This document shows positions 18,710-29,200 of a stretch of 64,000 nt of DNA, piece after piece. The stretch's first letter is position 1. Each line of letters starts with the position of its first letter. The notes under the pieces were generated by a model that saw only the letters and a list, made by a program, of their open reading frames with translations, was not told the origin of the DNA and searched no databases. A program made the position numbers and the translations under genes. The DNA is from Pseudothermotoga elfii DSM 9442 = NBRC 107921 (GTDB taxonomy: Bacteria; Thermotogota; Thermotogae; Thermotogales; DSM-5069): positions 496,001-560,000 of the forward strand of contig NC_022792.1 of NCBI RefSeq assembly GCF_000504085.1, read 5' to 3'.

Positions 18710-19897
18710 CTGAGAAAACCAACCTTCATACTTTTGATCGTGGCTGTGGTTATGAGCTTGAGCTTTCTCTTGTTTGCAATTTTCTTCTCCCAGAGAATTT
18801 TAACAGATTTGTTTTTCAAAAAAATAGAGGTAAATCCTTACTGTTTGCTTGTGGTTGGGACAGATGCTGTGATTGAAAGGACTGTTAGAACTGATGTAAT
18901 AATGGTTGTTATCATAGACCATGAGAAAGGAAATGTTCTTTTAACCAATATACCACGAGATCTGCTTATTGGAGATGGTAAGATAAATGCAAAATACGAA
19001 AAAACCGGCATATCTGGATTGAAAGATACGGTCTCAGATCTCCTGAATCTTGAAATACACGGGTATGCGGTTATTGATTATGATGTTTTCAAGTTTTTAG
19101 GAGATAGTCTGGGACCGATCGAGATACAGATCCAGGAACCTATGAAATACGTTGATTCTGTTCAGAATTTGAATATCGATTTTCAACCAGGAACATATCT
19201 CATGAATGGTGAGCAATTGCTTGCTTACATAAGATACAGACGTGGTTCGATGGGAGATATATCAAGAATAGAGAGACAAAAAGAAGTCCTGCTTAAATTG
19301 ATTGACAGGGCAAGAACTCTCGATTTGGCAAAAATGGTCTCGATATTTTCTCATGTATACAGGAATGTAACCACAGATGTTGGTATGGGAGAAATGGCAT
19401 ATTTGTTTTCCAGGCTGAAGAAAAAAATGAACATGAGTTTTTTGTCATTTCCGTATAAACTGGATAGTGATGGAAATGTAATTATCGATTCGCAGAAATT
19501 GGAAAGTTATAGAAATTCAATTATTACTCAGAATTTATCTGAGGATGTAAAAATACCAAAAATCCTTATAATCAATTGCTCAACAAATAAAACAAGGGGA
19601 TTTCTGGTTCGCTTGGAAGAACTGTGGAATTCCAAAGTGGGGTTTTTACCACATCAAATTGTCTGGGAAGATATAGGCGTCAATTATTCAAAAAATACTG
19701 TTTTTGTTCTTAACAAAGCTATGAAAACGGAAATTACGAAGGTTGTTGAGGCTGTTTATCCGGAAATTACTTTTGATGTTAAGATAATTTCGCTAACAAG
19801 CGGCATGGATGAATATTTAGGCATTATTAAAAAAATGTCAGATAGCAGGATTTATCCGAGTTTTCCATTCGATGCGCTTGTGGTGGTGGTCAGGTGA
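18710..19897 (+). CDS. LytR-CpsA-Psr family protein
   Basis: This membrane-anchored protein belongs to the LCP family, whose members attach anionic polymers or glycans to peptidoglycan from polyprenyl carriers. One membrane segment (about residues 5-27) is followed by an extracytoplasmic LCP domain with RTDVIMVVIID, LLTNIPRDLLI, the family arginine motif YIRYRRG and DISRIERQKEVLLKL. A C-terminal LytR_C-like part (about 275-385) follows. The start is unusual: the only strong ribosome binding site, GGAGG at 18697-18701, is eight bases before CTG 18710 and five before ATT 18707. The nearest canonical in-frame start, GTG 18680, lacks a good site. The stop overlaps the next start in GTGA. Confidence 0.85.
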   Translation: MRKPTFILLIVAVVMSLSFLLFAIFFSQRILTDLFFKKIEVNPYCLLVVGTDAVIERTVRTDVIMVVIIDHEKGNVLLTNIPRDLLIGDGKINAKYEKTGISGLKDTVSDLLNLEIHGYAVIDYDVFKFLGDSLGPIEIQIQEPMKYVDSVQNLNIDFQPGTYLMNGEQLLAYIRYRRGSMGDISRIERQKEVLLKLIDRARTLDLAKMVSIFSHVYRNVTTDVGMGEMAYLFSRLKKKMNMSFLSFPYKLDSDGNVIIDSQKLESYRNSIITQNLSEDVKIPKILIINCSTNKTRGFLVRLEELWNSKVGFLPHQIVWEDIGVNYSKNTVFVLNKAMKTEITKVVEAVYPEITFDVKIISLTSGMDEYLGIIKKMSDSRIYPSFPFDALVVVVR

Positions 19898-20571
19898 AAG
19901 AACTTCATAAATGGAATCTGTCGCCAAAAGAGGCTATTGAAGAACAGAAAAAACTTGTCGAACTTCTGGAAAGATCTTCGATAAAAAAAGTTGATTTGGT
20001 AGCAGGAGTTGATCTGTCTTTTCCAAAAGAAGATCAAGGATGTGCAGTGATAGTTGTTTTGAATTTCCCAACTCTGAAAATTGTTGATTATGTAACTGAA
20101 GTGTCAAATATTTCATTTCCATATATACCAGGCCTGCTTGCTTTTCGTGAAGGACCAGTTTTTCTGAGAGCGTGGGAAAAATTGAAAATAAGACCAGATG
20201 TAGTTATGTTTGACGGGCAAGGCATTGCTCATCCCCGTCGAATAGGTATAGCGGCTCACATGGGGTTGTTTATTAACCTGCCAACTATTGGAGTGGCAAA
20301 GTCCCATCTTTATGGAACATACAAACAGCCGGGGAAACATAAAGGAGAGTACGAGTTCATTTACGACGAAAGCGAGATAATAGGTGCTGTTATCAGAACT
20401 AAAAACAACTGTAAACCGGTTTTTGTTTCTCCCGGTCACAAATGTGATGTTCAGTCTGCTATCGAGCTTGTTTTATCGTGTTGTGTCGGTTACAGGTTGC
20501 CTGAACCTACGAGAATTGCTCATCTTATTTCTCAAAAACAACGAGTAAAAGAGAAAGGGTTTAGTTCTTAG
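19894..20571 (+). CDS. nfi: Endonuclease V
   Basis: This enzyme nicks DNA next to deaminated bases, chiefly deoxyinosine, starting alternative excision repair. It has 225 residues, the same length as I recall for the Thermotoga maritima enzyme. Metal-binding residues are visible as D40 (VAGVDLSF), E86 (PGLLAFREGP, part of the strand-separating PYIP wedge region) and D107 (MFDGQGIAHPRR). The GTG start overlaps the stop of the LCP gene, so it is the second gene of a plus-strand run that continues into the alcohol dehydrogenase 12 bases later. No oddities were seen. Confidence 0.95.
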   Translation: MKELHKWNLSPKEAIEEQKKLVELLERSSIKKVDLVAGVDLSFPKEDQGCAVIVVLNFPTLKIVDYVTEVSNISFPYIPGLLAFREGPVFLRAWEKLKIRPDVVMFDGQGIAHPRRIGIAAHMGLFINLPTIGVAKSHLYGTYKQPGKHKGEYEFIYDESEIIGAVIRTKNNCKPVFVSPGHKCDVQSAIELVLSCCVGYRLPEPTRIAHLISQKQRVKEKGFSS

Positions 20572-20583
20572 GAGGTGATCTGA

Positions 20584-21672
20584 ATGTGGCAATATTTTAT
20601 GCCCACAAAGGTAATTTTTTCAAAGAATGTACTGGAAAAAAACATTGATTTGTTCAAGAATTTTGGATCGAAAGCTCTGATAATTACCGGAAAGCATTCA
20701 TCTAAAAAGAATGGATCTTTGCAAGATTTAGAAAAATCTCTTCAATCTGCTGGTGTTTATTATGAAATCTACGATAAAATTGAAGAAAATCCAACATACT
20801 CTCTTATACGTGAAGCAGTGTATTCGCTTCGAGATCGTAATTTCGATTTCATAATAGGTCTTGGTGGTGGTAGCCCGCTTGATTCTGCAAAGGCCATAGC
20901 GGTGCTTTTAAAAAACAAAGATATGAACGTGGAAGATCTTTACAACGCATCAAAATACGAACAATCACTTCCAATATGTGCAATTCCTACTACTTCCGGT
21001 ACGGGAAGTGAGGTGACGCAGTACTCAGTATTGACGGATGATAGTGGTTATAAAAAAGGGTTTGCTCATCTTTCTATTTTTCCTGCGCTCGCCTTGATCG
21101 ATCCGATTTATACAATAAGTATGAATGCTTCTCTGACCAGATCAACTGGTCTGGATGCACTGTGCCATGCTGTAGAGGGGTTTGTCTCGAAACGAGCCAC
21201 ACCTGTTTCTGATCTGTACGCAGTGCGGGCAATGGAATTGATAAAGGAAAATTTACCAAAGGCTCTGGAAAATCCTGAAGATTTAGGCGCCAGGGAAAAT
21301 ATGGCGTGTGCATCCTGCTTGGCCGGAATGGTCATAAGCCAGACCAGCACGACTCTTGCCCATGTTTTGGGATATCCTTTGAGTACTTTCAAGGGTATAA
21401 GGCATGGTGACGCTACAGCGCTGTTTCTTGATTCAATAGTTAACCAAGCTGAAAAAGAAATTCCTGAAAAGATTGCAACAATTAAAAAGATTTTCACAGA
21501 TATTGGTGAATTTATCGCATCAGTTGGTCTGAAGGTGTCAGTTCAAATAACAGACGAAGAGCTTGAATCGTGGGTAAATAGAGCCAAACAGGCTGCTCAC
21601 AATCAATGGACAAGAGGTATTTTTGATGAAAAATTGCTGAGGCATTTGTATGAAAGGGTGAAAAAAGATTAG
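20584..21672 (+). CDS. Iron-containing alcohol dehydrogenase
   Basis: This 362-residue protein is a group III (iron-dependent) alcohol dehydrogenase, probably NAD(P)H-dependent and cytoplasmic. The nucleotide-binding GLGGGSPLDSAKAIAV is near residues 98-113 and PTTSGTGSEVT near 139-149. Metal ligands lie in DALCHAVEGF and HVLGYPLSTFKGIRHG. It closely resembles the Thermotoga maritima protein TM0920 as I remember it, including the N-terminal MWxxxMPT. An aggaggtgatctga ribosome binding site precedes the ATG. The physiological alcohol or aldehyde is unknown; fermentative redox balancing is the usual assumption. Its stop overlaps the probable ATT start of the next gene. Confidence 0.93.
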   Translation: MWQYFMPTKVIFSKNVLEKNIDLFKNFGSKALIITGKHSSKKNGSLQDLEKSLQSAGVYYEIYDKIEENPTYSLIREAVYSLRDRNFDFIIGLGGGSPLDSAKAIAVLLKNKDMNVEDLYNASKYEQSLPICAIPTTSGTGSEVTQYSVLTDDSGYKKGFAHLSIFPALALIDPIYTISMNASLTRSTGLDALCHAVEGFVSKRATPVSDLYAVRAMELIKENLPKALENPEDLGARENMACASCLAGMVISQTSTTLAHVLGYPLSTFKGIRHGDATALFLDSIVNQAEKEIPEKIATIKKIFTDIGEFIASVGLKVSVQITDEELESWVNRAKQAAHNQWTRGIFDEKLLRHLYERVKKD

Positions 21673-22834
21673 CGCTCAGGTAATATTGAATAAATTTAAA
21701 AGAAATCACCATCCATGGATATACAAAAACGAGATAATGACTATCAAGGGTGATTTCGAAGACGGTCAGATTGTGGACGTATTTTTGAAAAGCGGTCAAT
21801 TCTTTGCCCGTGGTTATATAAATACGAAATCAAAAATAACTGTTCGCATTCTAACATTCGAGCCAAAAACAATTGAACAGATTTTGCAGAGCAGAATAGA
21901 GCAGGCTATTCACAGACGCCGTTTCCTTCTAAAGTATGAACAAGCTTGCAGGCTTATTTACAGCGAATCTGATTGGCTTGCAGGTTTAATTGTTGATAAA
22001 TTCGGACCTTACCTTGTTATTCAAATAAACACACTTGGCATGGAGAAATTGAAAGAACTCTCAGTGAAAATCCTATTACAGCAGGTAGAGGTGTCAGGTA
22101 TCTACGAAAAATCGGATTCACCTGCACGATTAAAAGAAGGCCTGGAAAAACGAAGTGGCTGGATTTATGGAAATGGTCCGGAAATAATTTATTACAGATC
22201 AAATGGCCTTACTCTGGCATCTGATCTCAAAGGCCAAAAAACAGGGGCTTTCCTGGATCAGAGATTAAATGCCAGGGCTCTTTTTCCATACGCTGAAGGC
22301 AAAAAGTGCGTAGATGTTTTTTCTTACACAGGGAACTTTGCCTTGCATCTGTTGAAATATGGTGCCAAGCATGTAAAATTGATTGATTATTCTCAGAGAT
22401 CGTTGCAAATAGCTGATCAATTGATGAAATTGAATGGTTTTGAAGGACGATACGATCTGATATGTGCCAATGCGTTCGATTGGTTGAAAAGAGAAACATC
22501 GCTCACAGAGCAATACGATCTCATTGTACTTGATCCTCCGTCTTTTGCAAAAACATCCTCTGCAAAAGAGTCAGCAGAACGTGGCCATAAAGAGGTTAAT
22601 CTTCGTGCAATCAAGCTCTTGAAAAAACCTGGTCTGCTGGTGAGTTCCTCGTGTACGCAAATACTGTCTGCTTTTGATTTTGAAAGAGTTATGCAATCGG
22701 TGGCGAGTGATTGCAAGGTTAATTTAAGGATTGCTTACAGAGGTGGTCAACCTGAGGATCATCCTATTTTACTTGGAGTGCCAGAGACAGAATATCTGAA
22801 ATTTTATATATTTGAAGCCTGGAGGCGAGATTGA
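21668..22834 (+). CDS. rlmI: RlmI-like 23S rRNA cytosine-C5 methyltransferase
   Basis: This SAM-dependent RNA methyltransferase of the RlmI/COG1092 family has an N-terminal PUA domain (to about residue 80) with HHPWIYKNEI. A middle beta region follows, then a Rossmann domain with the SAM motif VDVFSYTGNFALHLL. The catalytic PPSFAK motif is in LDPPSFAKTS and the catalytic Cys in SSSCTQIL. Family members begin with a strand resembling ARVIL before HPW; here SAQVIL is encoded upstream of the first canonical start (TTG 21686). ATT 21668 follows GGGTG by seven bases and overlaps the previous stop, so I place the start there with moderate certainty. The frame is closed by a stop at 21659. Confidence 0.85.
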   Translation: MSAQVILNKFKRNHHPWIYKNEIMTIKGDFEDGQIVDVFLKSGQFFARGYINTKSKITVRILTFEPKTIEQILQSRIEQAIHRRRFLLKYEQACRLIYSESDWLAGLIVDKFGPYLVIQINTLGMEKLKELSVKILLQQVEVSGIYEKSDSPARLKEGLEKRSGWIYGNGPEIIYYRSNGLTLASDLKGQKTGAFLDQRLNARALFPYAEGKKCVDVFSYTGNFALHLLKYGAKHVKLIDYSQRSLQIADQLMKLNGFEGRYDLICANAFDWLKRETSLTEQYDLIVLDPPSFAKTSSAKESAERGHKEVNLRAIKLLKKPGLLVSSSCTQILSAFDFERVMQSVASDCKVNLRIAYRGGQPEDHPILLGVPETEYLKFYIFEAWRRD

Positions 22835-24033
22835 TGAGAATTTCGGAAAGATCAAAAAAGGCGCCGGCGAGTCCCATAAGAAAATTAGTGCCATTTGCCG
22901 AGGAAGCTGTAAAAAAAGGTAAAAAAATCTATTATTTAAACATAGGTCAACCTGATATACCAACACCTTCAATTTATTTTCAGTATGAGGAAAAACACAG
23001 ACCCCAGATTGTAGCTTATACACACTCAGCAGGTCTTCTGCCACTGAGGGAGGCTTTTACAAAATATTACGCCAGATTCGATATAGATGTTTTCCCGGAT
23101 GAAATCATCGTTACCAATGGTGGAAGTGAAGCTGTCCTGTTCGCTATGACAGTCGTGGCGGATCCGGGAGATGAAATACTTGTTCTGGAGCCGTTCTATG
23201 CCAATTACGCTGGATTTGCTGCTCAACTTGGTATCAATCTTGTTCCAGTTAGAACTCGCCCGGAGGATGGATATCAAATACCAAAGATGGGTGATTTTCT
23301 GGAGAAAATCAGTCACAGGACTAAAGCAATCATTTTTTCCAATCCCTGCAATCCTACGGGGGCTGTTTACGATGAAAAACAACTTGAAGTTATTGCTGAA
23401 GTTGCTTTGAAGAGAGATTTGTTTGTGATTTCAGACGAGGTTTATAGAGAATTCACTTTTGATGGTTTTAGGGCCATATCTATGATGAGTTTTTCTAATA
23501 TTTCTGACAAAGTCATAGTTGTTGACAGTATTTCTAAAAGATATAGTGCCTGCGGCGCGCGGATTGGTACATTTATTACCAAGAATAAAGATATATATCA
23601 AGCAGCTATGAAACTGGCTCAGGCGAGACTCTGTCCTGCTATGACATCTCAATACGGTACTATTGGTCTTCTGACGCTTGACGATTTGTATTATTCACAA
23701 ATGAGAAAAGAGTATGAAATGAGAAGAGATGTTGTTTACGAAGAACTTCAGCGCATTGATGGAGCAGTCTTCAAGAAACCTCACGGGGCTTTTTATATTT
23801 CGGTGAAACTTCCAATCGACAATTCTGAAGATTTTGTGAAATTTATGTTGACGGAGTATGAGGTTGAAGGAAAAACGACAATGGTGGCACCTCTCAGTGG
23901 ATTTTATGTAACACCATCTACGGGGATGAGTGAGATCAGAATAGCGTATGTTCTGGAACGCGAACAACTGAGGGATGCAGTTGCAATTTTGACTTCAGGT
24001 TTGAAAACTTACATAGAGAGAAGAAATAAATAA
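22834..24033 (+). CDS. Class I aminotransferase (PLP-dependent)
   Basis: This 399-residue fold-type I aminotransferase is related to aspartate/aromatic aminotransferases. YLNIGQPDIPTP near the N-terminus and the nucleotide-anchoring FSNPCNPTGAVY are typical. The PLP Schiff-base lysine lies in DSISKRYSACGARIG, and the substrate carboxylate arginine is probably in SEIRIAYVLE near the C-terminus. ATG 22834 is eight bases after GGAGG and overlaps the preceding stop as TGATG; a TTG at 22831 is the alternative. It sits between an RNA methyltransferase and murJ, so context does not indicate its substrate. Confidence 0.9.
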   Translation: MRISERSKKAPASPIRKLVPFAEEAVKKGKKIYYLNIGQPDIPTPSIYFQYEEKHRPQIVAYTHSAGLLPLREAFTKYYARFDIDVFPDEIIVTNGGSEAVLFAMTVVADPGDEILVLEPFYANYAGFAAQLGINLVPVRTRPEDGYQIPKMGDFLEKISHRTKAIIFSNPCNPTGAVYDEKQLEVIAEVALKRDLFVISDEVYREFTFDGFRAISMMSFSNISDKVIVVDSISKRYSACGARIGTFITKNKDIYQAAMKLAQARLCPAMTSQYGTIGLLTLDDLYYSQMRKEYEMRRDVVYEELQRIDGAVFKKPHGAFYISVKLPIDNSEDFVKFMLTEYEVEGKTTMVAPLSGFYVTPSTGMSEIRIAYVLEREQLRDAVAILTSGLKTYIERRNK

Positions 24034-24034
24034 A

Positions 24035-25477
24035 ATGCCGCAGATATTTCAATACGGGATTCTTTTCTCCTTGGCTACTCTAATATCCCGCGTAACCGGT
24101 TTGATTAGAGATGTACTTCTTGCGCACAAATTCGGCGCGGGAGTTGAATTTGATTCATATGTGATTGCCATTTCTTTTCCTTTTTTGCTCAGGCGCGCCT
24201 TTGCTGAAGGGGCTATGACCTCGGCTTTCGTACCGCTTTACAACGATCGTGGAAAGAGCAATGAGTTTGCTTCTGCCGTTATAACGAGCATAGGTATAGT
24301 TACCATTTCTCTGACAGTTTTTGTAGAGATTTATCCAAAGATAGTACCGATATTACTATCGAGCGGGGCATCGCAGGAAGTCCGACTACTTACATCATCA
24401 TTATCTCGCTTTAGCATGCCTTTCGTTGTTTTTATATTTCTCTGGGCGGTATTATATGCAATTCAAAATTCGCATAATAAGTTTTTCATTCCTGCTCTCT
24501 CTCCTATGCTGATGAATTTTGGGGTAATCCTCGGAACCCTGATGTCTGATCTTTTTGAACCGGCAGTACTCGGTCCGACGATTGGGTTTACTGTTGGAGG
24601 AGCATTAATGTTTGTCAGCCTGATACCCGGTGCAAGAAAATCCGGATTTAGATACAAACCAACCTTCAAAGGTACAGGAGATTTTCTGAGACTCTTTTTT
24701 CCAGCATTACTGGCTATGACAGTTTCGGAATTTAACGTTTTGATAGATATAAACGTTGCTTCTTTACTCGGCCCTGGCGGTGTTTCGGCAATGCAGTATG
24801 CGAACAGATTCTATCAATTACCTTTTGGAGTTTTTGGTGTTGCTATGGCTACTGTTGTTTTGCCGGTGATATCAAATGAGATGCAAAACTCAAAGAAGTA
24901 CACCTCTGAATCCATTAGATTATCACTCTTTTTAACAGTGCCTTCGGCGGTAGGTTTGATGGCTTTAAGTGAAAGATTAATATCGCTGGTTTACCAGCAT
25001 GGGGCTTTTACATACGAAGATACTATCAAAACAAGCGCGGTTCTGTTTTACTATTCTATAGGGTTACCTTTTTATTCTATTATGGCCGTTCTTTCGCGTG
25101 TTTGTCATGCAAAAAAAGATATGAGAACACCTTTTATTGCAACAGTCATTTCTTTTATCGTAAACAGCGTTCTGGATTTTGTTCTCGGTTTGACTATGAA
25201 TATAATTGGAATTGCTCTGGCAACTTCATTAGCGGGACTCTGTGGAATGATCTATCTTGCCTTTAGAATAAAGCCCACTATCGATTGGAAACATATAGCA
25301 AAAATTTTGGTTGCTTCGAGTGCTATGGGAATAATTATTATGATCATATCTTTGTTTGGATCGTCACACATGTTGACTTTGTTGCTCGTTTTACTTGGGA
25401 TGGTTATTTATGTGATTTTCTGTAAATTGCTCAATTTACCTGAATTGAATGAATTTTTTAGATTGATTCGCAAATGA
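24035..25477 (+). CDS. murJ: MurJ/MviN lipid II flippase
   Basis: This polytopic membrane protein (480 residues, about 14 hydrophobic segments) is of the MurJ family, which moves lipid II across the membrane for peptidoglycan synthesis. Typical segments are SRVTGLIRDVLLAHKFGAG, RRAFAEGAMTSAFVPLY and VLSRVCHAKKDMRTP. The ATG is one base after the aminotransferase stop with only a weak purine-rich site, so it probably relies on coupling. The 3' end overlaps the convergent MEMO gene by 20 bases with no terminator between them. Confidence 0.95.
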   Translation: MPQIFQYGILFSLATLISRVTGLIRDVLLAHKFGAGVEFDSYVIAISFPFLLRRAFAEGAMTSAFVPLYNDRGKSNEFASAVITSIGIVTISLTVFVEIYPKIVPILLSSGASQEVRLLTSSLSRFSMPFVVFIFLWAVLYAIQNSHNKFFIPALSPMLMNFGVILGTLMSDLFEPAVLGPTIGFTVGGALMFVSLIPGARKSGFRYKPTFKGTGDFLRLFFPALLAMTVSEFNVLIDINVASLLGPGGVSAMQYANRFYQLPFGVFGVAMATVVLPVISNEMQNSKKYTSESIRLSLFLTVPSAVGLMALSERLISLVYQHGAFTYEDTIKTSAVLFYYSIGLPFYSIMAVLSRVCHAKKDMRTPFIATVISFIVNSVLDFVLGLTMNIIGIALATSLAGLCGMIYLAFRIKPTIDWKHIAKILVASSAMGIIIMIISLFGSSHMLTLLLVLLGMVIYVIFCKLLNLPELNEFFRLIRK

Positions 25478-26297
25478 AACTGGCATAGCCAACTACCTGA
25501 CTTCTTTCTCCAGTGACATCACCACTTGTTGCATGTTTTAGCAGTCTTGGTAAACCAAAATGTTTCATGAACAGAAAACTTGTCACGACAGATAAACCAC
25601 ACATTGTTACCTTCTCTTTTGCTACTACGGAATAAAGTCCTGTGGGATCTTTTGTTAGAATTTTATCTATCACCATTTGGTCTTTCTTTACGGTTATTTC
25701 ATCACTTTCGTAGTGATTAAAATCTGTTGTGAAAACAAATAACGTCGAAGGGAAATTTTCTGCAATGTGGTCAAGCGCTATAGCTATTTTTTCACAACTT
25801 TTTATGAATATGGGAAACACTGCGATAGGTAATATTTGAAAATCGTCAAACAAATACTGCAAAAAAGGCAATTGGACTTCTATGGAGTGTTCGCTTATGT
25901 GTGATTTAAAATCAGCGTTTGCTTCATCGCAGTACTGTAGAAATATCTCGGCTGCATCTGTTGAAACATGGAGCTCTCCAAATGGAGTGACCCAGGTTCC
26001 TCTATTGTAAACACCTATGGGTCGTCCGTAACCTGTGTGATTTGGACCAACCAGAACCACAAGTTCTGGTTTTCCCAATTTACTTATTTCAGCATAAGCA
26101 TGTGCTGCAACGGGACCGCTGTAGATATAACCTGCATGAGGAACAATCACAGAACTATGTTTTTTCAAAGGCTGATCAGGTTTATCTGGAATATGCCCAG
26201 GACCAAGCGAAGATGTAAAGGCCTCTTCAATAGAAAATTTTAATCTTTCAGGAGAAGCAGGATAAAAACTTCCTGCTGCGACAGCGGTTCTCCTCAT
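25458..26297 (-). CDS. MEMO family protein (AmmeMemoRadiSam protein B type)
   Basis: This 279-residue protein belongs to the MEMO1 family, related in fold to non-heme iron dioxygenases such as LigB. Recognisable blocks are RRTAVAAGSFYPASPERL, VPHAGYIYSGPVAAHAYA, LVGPNHTGYG and TTDFNHYE, which carry the conserved histidines. The biochemical role in bacteria is not settled; homologues often occur with an AMMECR1 protein and a radical SAM protein, neither of which is adjacent here. The ATG overlaps the secretin stop as ATGA, so it is the last gene of the pilus operon and is translationally coupled to it. Confidence 0.9.
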   Translation of the reverse strand: MRRTAVAAGSFYPASPERLKFSIEEAFTSSLGPGHIPDKPDQPLKKHSSVIVPHAGYIYSGPVAAHAYAEISKLGKPELVVLVGPNHTGYGRPIGVYNRGTWVTPFGELHVSTDAAEIFLQYCDEANADFKSHISEHSIEVQLPFLQYLFDDFQILPIAVFPIFIKSCEKIAIALDHIAENFPSTLFVFTTDFNHYESDEITVKKDQMVIDKILTKDPTGLYSVVAKEKVTMCGLSVVTSFLFMKHFGLPRLLKHATSGDVTGERSQVVGYASFICESI

Positions 26298-29200
26298 TGT
26301 TCAATCACCCTCGCTGTTATGAAAATAAGTAATTCTCTCTTATCGGCCTTTTCAGTTTTGCTCCTGAATAACTGTCCAATGAAGGGTAAGTCACCAAGAA
26401 ATGGCATTTTTGCGCTTGTTTCTTCTTTTGTTTCTCTCATCAAGCCGCCGATTACCAATGTATCGCCATTTTTGAGTATCACATCAGTTTCTGTTTCTCG
26501 CGTGCTCTCGCCAGGAATGTCTATATTTGGATAATAAGTTGGCTTGCTAACTTTTGTAAAAATGTTCAATTCAATTGTGCCATCTGTACGAACATATGGA
26601 GTTATTCTCAGTTCTATACCTGTATCCAGGAAATTAACTATAACATTACCATCAGCATCAATAGTCTGGTATGGAACTCTGTCCCCAATAAGGATTCTTG
26701 CTTCTTTTCCACTACTTGTAACTATTCTTGGGCTTGCCAGCAAGTTGTCTAAATTGTTTGAGTTATTTAATTCAAAAACAGCTGTTACAGATGCGCCGGA
26801 AAGATAAGAGAAGAGTTTCTGATAGTCAAAAAGATTTATTACAGATGTGCTAAGGCTGAGCGATGTACTGCTTACAGTTATCTCTGGAGCCTGTCCGGGT
26901 AAAGAAATACTCAAAGAGTTTTGCCTGGTAATTTCATCTATAAGAGATCTGTCCACCAGTTTTGCCTCGATTTCAATTTGTTTAAGCGGTTGTGCAATCT
27001 GCAGAATTGTCTGATCAAGCTGGTCTTTCATTTTTTTACTCAAACCAGTAACCACCATCAAATCATTTAATTCGTCAATATAGACTTTCCCACCGTAAAA
27101 TTCGATCAGTGACTTTATTCTGTCGAGATTATGGGGAAGAGTATATACAAATTTTTCTTCAGTCGTCGTATCAGTAACGGACCTGGGTTTTATGAGGACC
27201 GTAACATTATCGCTTTCTAAAAAGGCATAACCATACTGGCTTTGTATCAGATCTGTGAATTGTTTCCAGTTTATTGAGGAAACGTTCATCGTTATTTTTT
27301 CTTCGGGTACAGCGATAAATACCATTGAAATATTCAATTCTCTGGCAATTTCTGATATTACTTCTCTGAGAGAAATTTCGTTGCACTTCACAGCTATACT
27401 TCCATCTTCATTTTTTGATATTTTAACCGGTTGAGTCTCAACTTTTGCAAGCTCAGATTTCTGTTGAACAATTTCCTGAAAGTTTTTATAGTTGTTTATT
27501 GCATCCTGAACATCTTCTTCGTATCCAGATATCACTACAACCCCAAGGTTTGGATAGGCACTGAGTTTCGATGTATTTCCAATCGATTGTAAAAAGCCAG
27601 TGAATTCCTCAAAAGGTACTTTTTCACTGTATTCGATTACTTTTACTGTGATCTTTTTTTCTGTTTCCGAAACCTTTGGAAGATTTGCTATAAGCTCTTG
27701 CAAAATTTTCTCTGCATTTTCTACAGACTGCTTATCGGCCCATAAAACCATAGTTTGACCTGCTGTTAAAACTTCAACTTTTGTCAATTTATTGAGGACT
27801 TCCACTAATTCCTGTACAGAAAAACCTTCAGGTATTTGTGTTATTCTGTAAACTTTACTTGGTTTTTCGCTTAATTGACCGCTCAGTTGAGATAAAAATT
27901 TCTCTGCTTGCTCGATTTTTGCTTTTTCTCCGCTGAGAATATAAAATAGGTCAGTTTTTTCCACATCAACTTCATAGAGTTTTGTGAGAAGCAGTTTTAT
28001 GTCGTCAAAATTGATTGTTTCTAGCGCGGGAACCAGCTTCGTGTCTTTCTCGATTTTTAAAGATGAGATAGTTTCAGTAATTTTCTTAATTTCAGCAGCT
28101 GCTTTGTTAAGGTCCTCTTTATTGTATGAACTTATTAGGATTCTTCGCAGCGATTTCAGGTTTGCTTCAAATTTCACATCAAGTGTACTTTCCATAAGGG
28201 TTTTCAACTCAGAATAGACATCATCATCCAGTTGTACTTCAAGACTTCTGATCGTTCTGTCTTTTACAAAGGTAGCAATGAAATTCCTTGCTTTATTGAG
28301 ATCTTCATCTGTACCAACCACCTTCAGTACATTTTGAACACTGTTGCTTTCGATTCCATAAATTTGCTTTAGAATGTCAGATACCTGGCTGGCTACTTCG
28401 TAGTCATTCAGGAAAAAGATCTCCGACTTTTTTCTACTCATGAGAAACTTGACGAAATCATCTGAAATATCCCTTGCGCTTTTTCTTATATCTTCGGGGG
28501 CAAAAACGATAATACCGTTGTCCTCAGATTTGATAAATCGAGAAGCTGGTATTCCAAAAATGTTGCTGAGTATTGAAATTAAGCTTTCTTGAAACTTTTC
28601 TGGAATAAAAATGTGCTCGTATTCAGCTTTGAAAAAACCAAAATCATTGAGAATACTTTCAGCTATTTTTAGCTGTGAATCCGATCCCTTGACTTCTATC
28701 ACGCCAAAAGGCATTTTTACTGTTTCAAGACCTATCTGGGAGAGAATTTCAGTAGCTTCCTCTGGATAAACAACTTTGAACTGTTTAATTTTAGTTTGGA
28801 CCACAGGGGTTGATTCCTCGGTTGATTTACTTATTTGCTGAAACTTTGTCTCAAGTTCTTTTATGTAGCTGAGAACGCTTTGGACAATTTTCGAATCGCC
28901 TTTGATGATGATTTTATTGAGTCCCTCAATTGAATTATATTCAAAATTGTAAATATTTCTTAGAGAATCAAGAAGTTTGAAAACATCGTCTTTTGGGACA
29001 GATATAGTGATTTCTTTTGTAATAGATGGTGGAGTTACTGACAGAATCTTTGATATTAAATCTTGCTCAAATAAGCTGCCATACACGAACAATACAGCTT
29101 TGTTTGGCAGGTAAGTCATAACGGTTGTCGGAGAAAGGATTGTTTCGAGTTTTTTAACTACTTCTTCATTCTTCACATCATAAATGCCCCAGAACTGGTT

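Noticed and set aside
24035-25477. Multidrug or polysaccharide exporter instead of MurJ
   Set aside because: The conserved arginine-rich and TGLIRD motifs fit MurJ closely.
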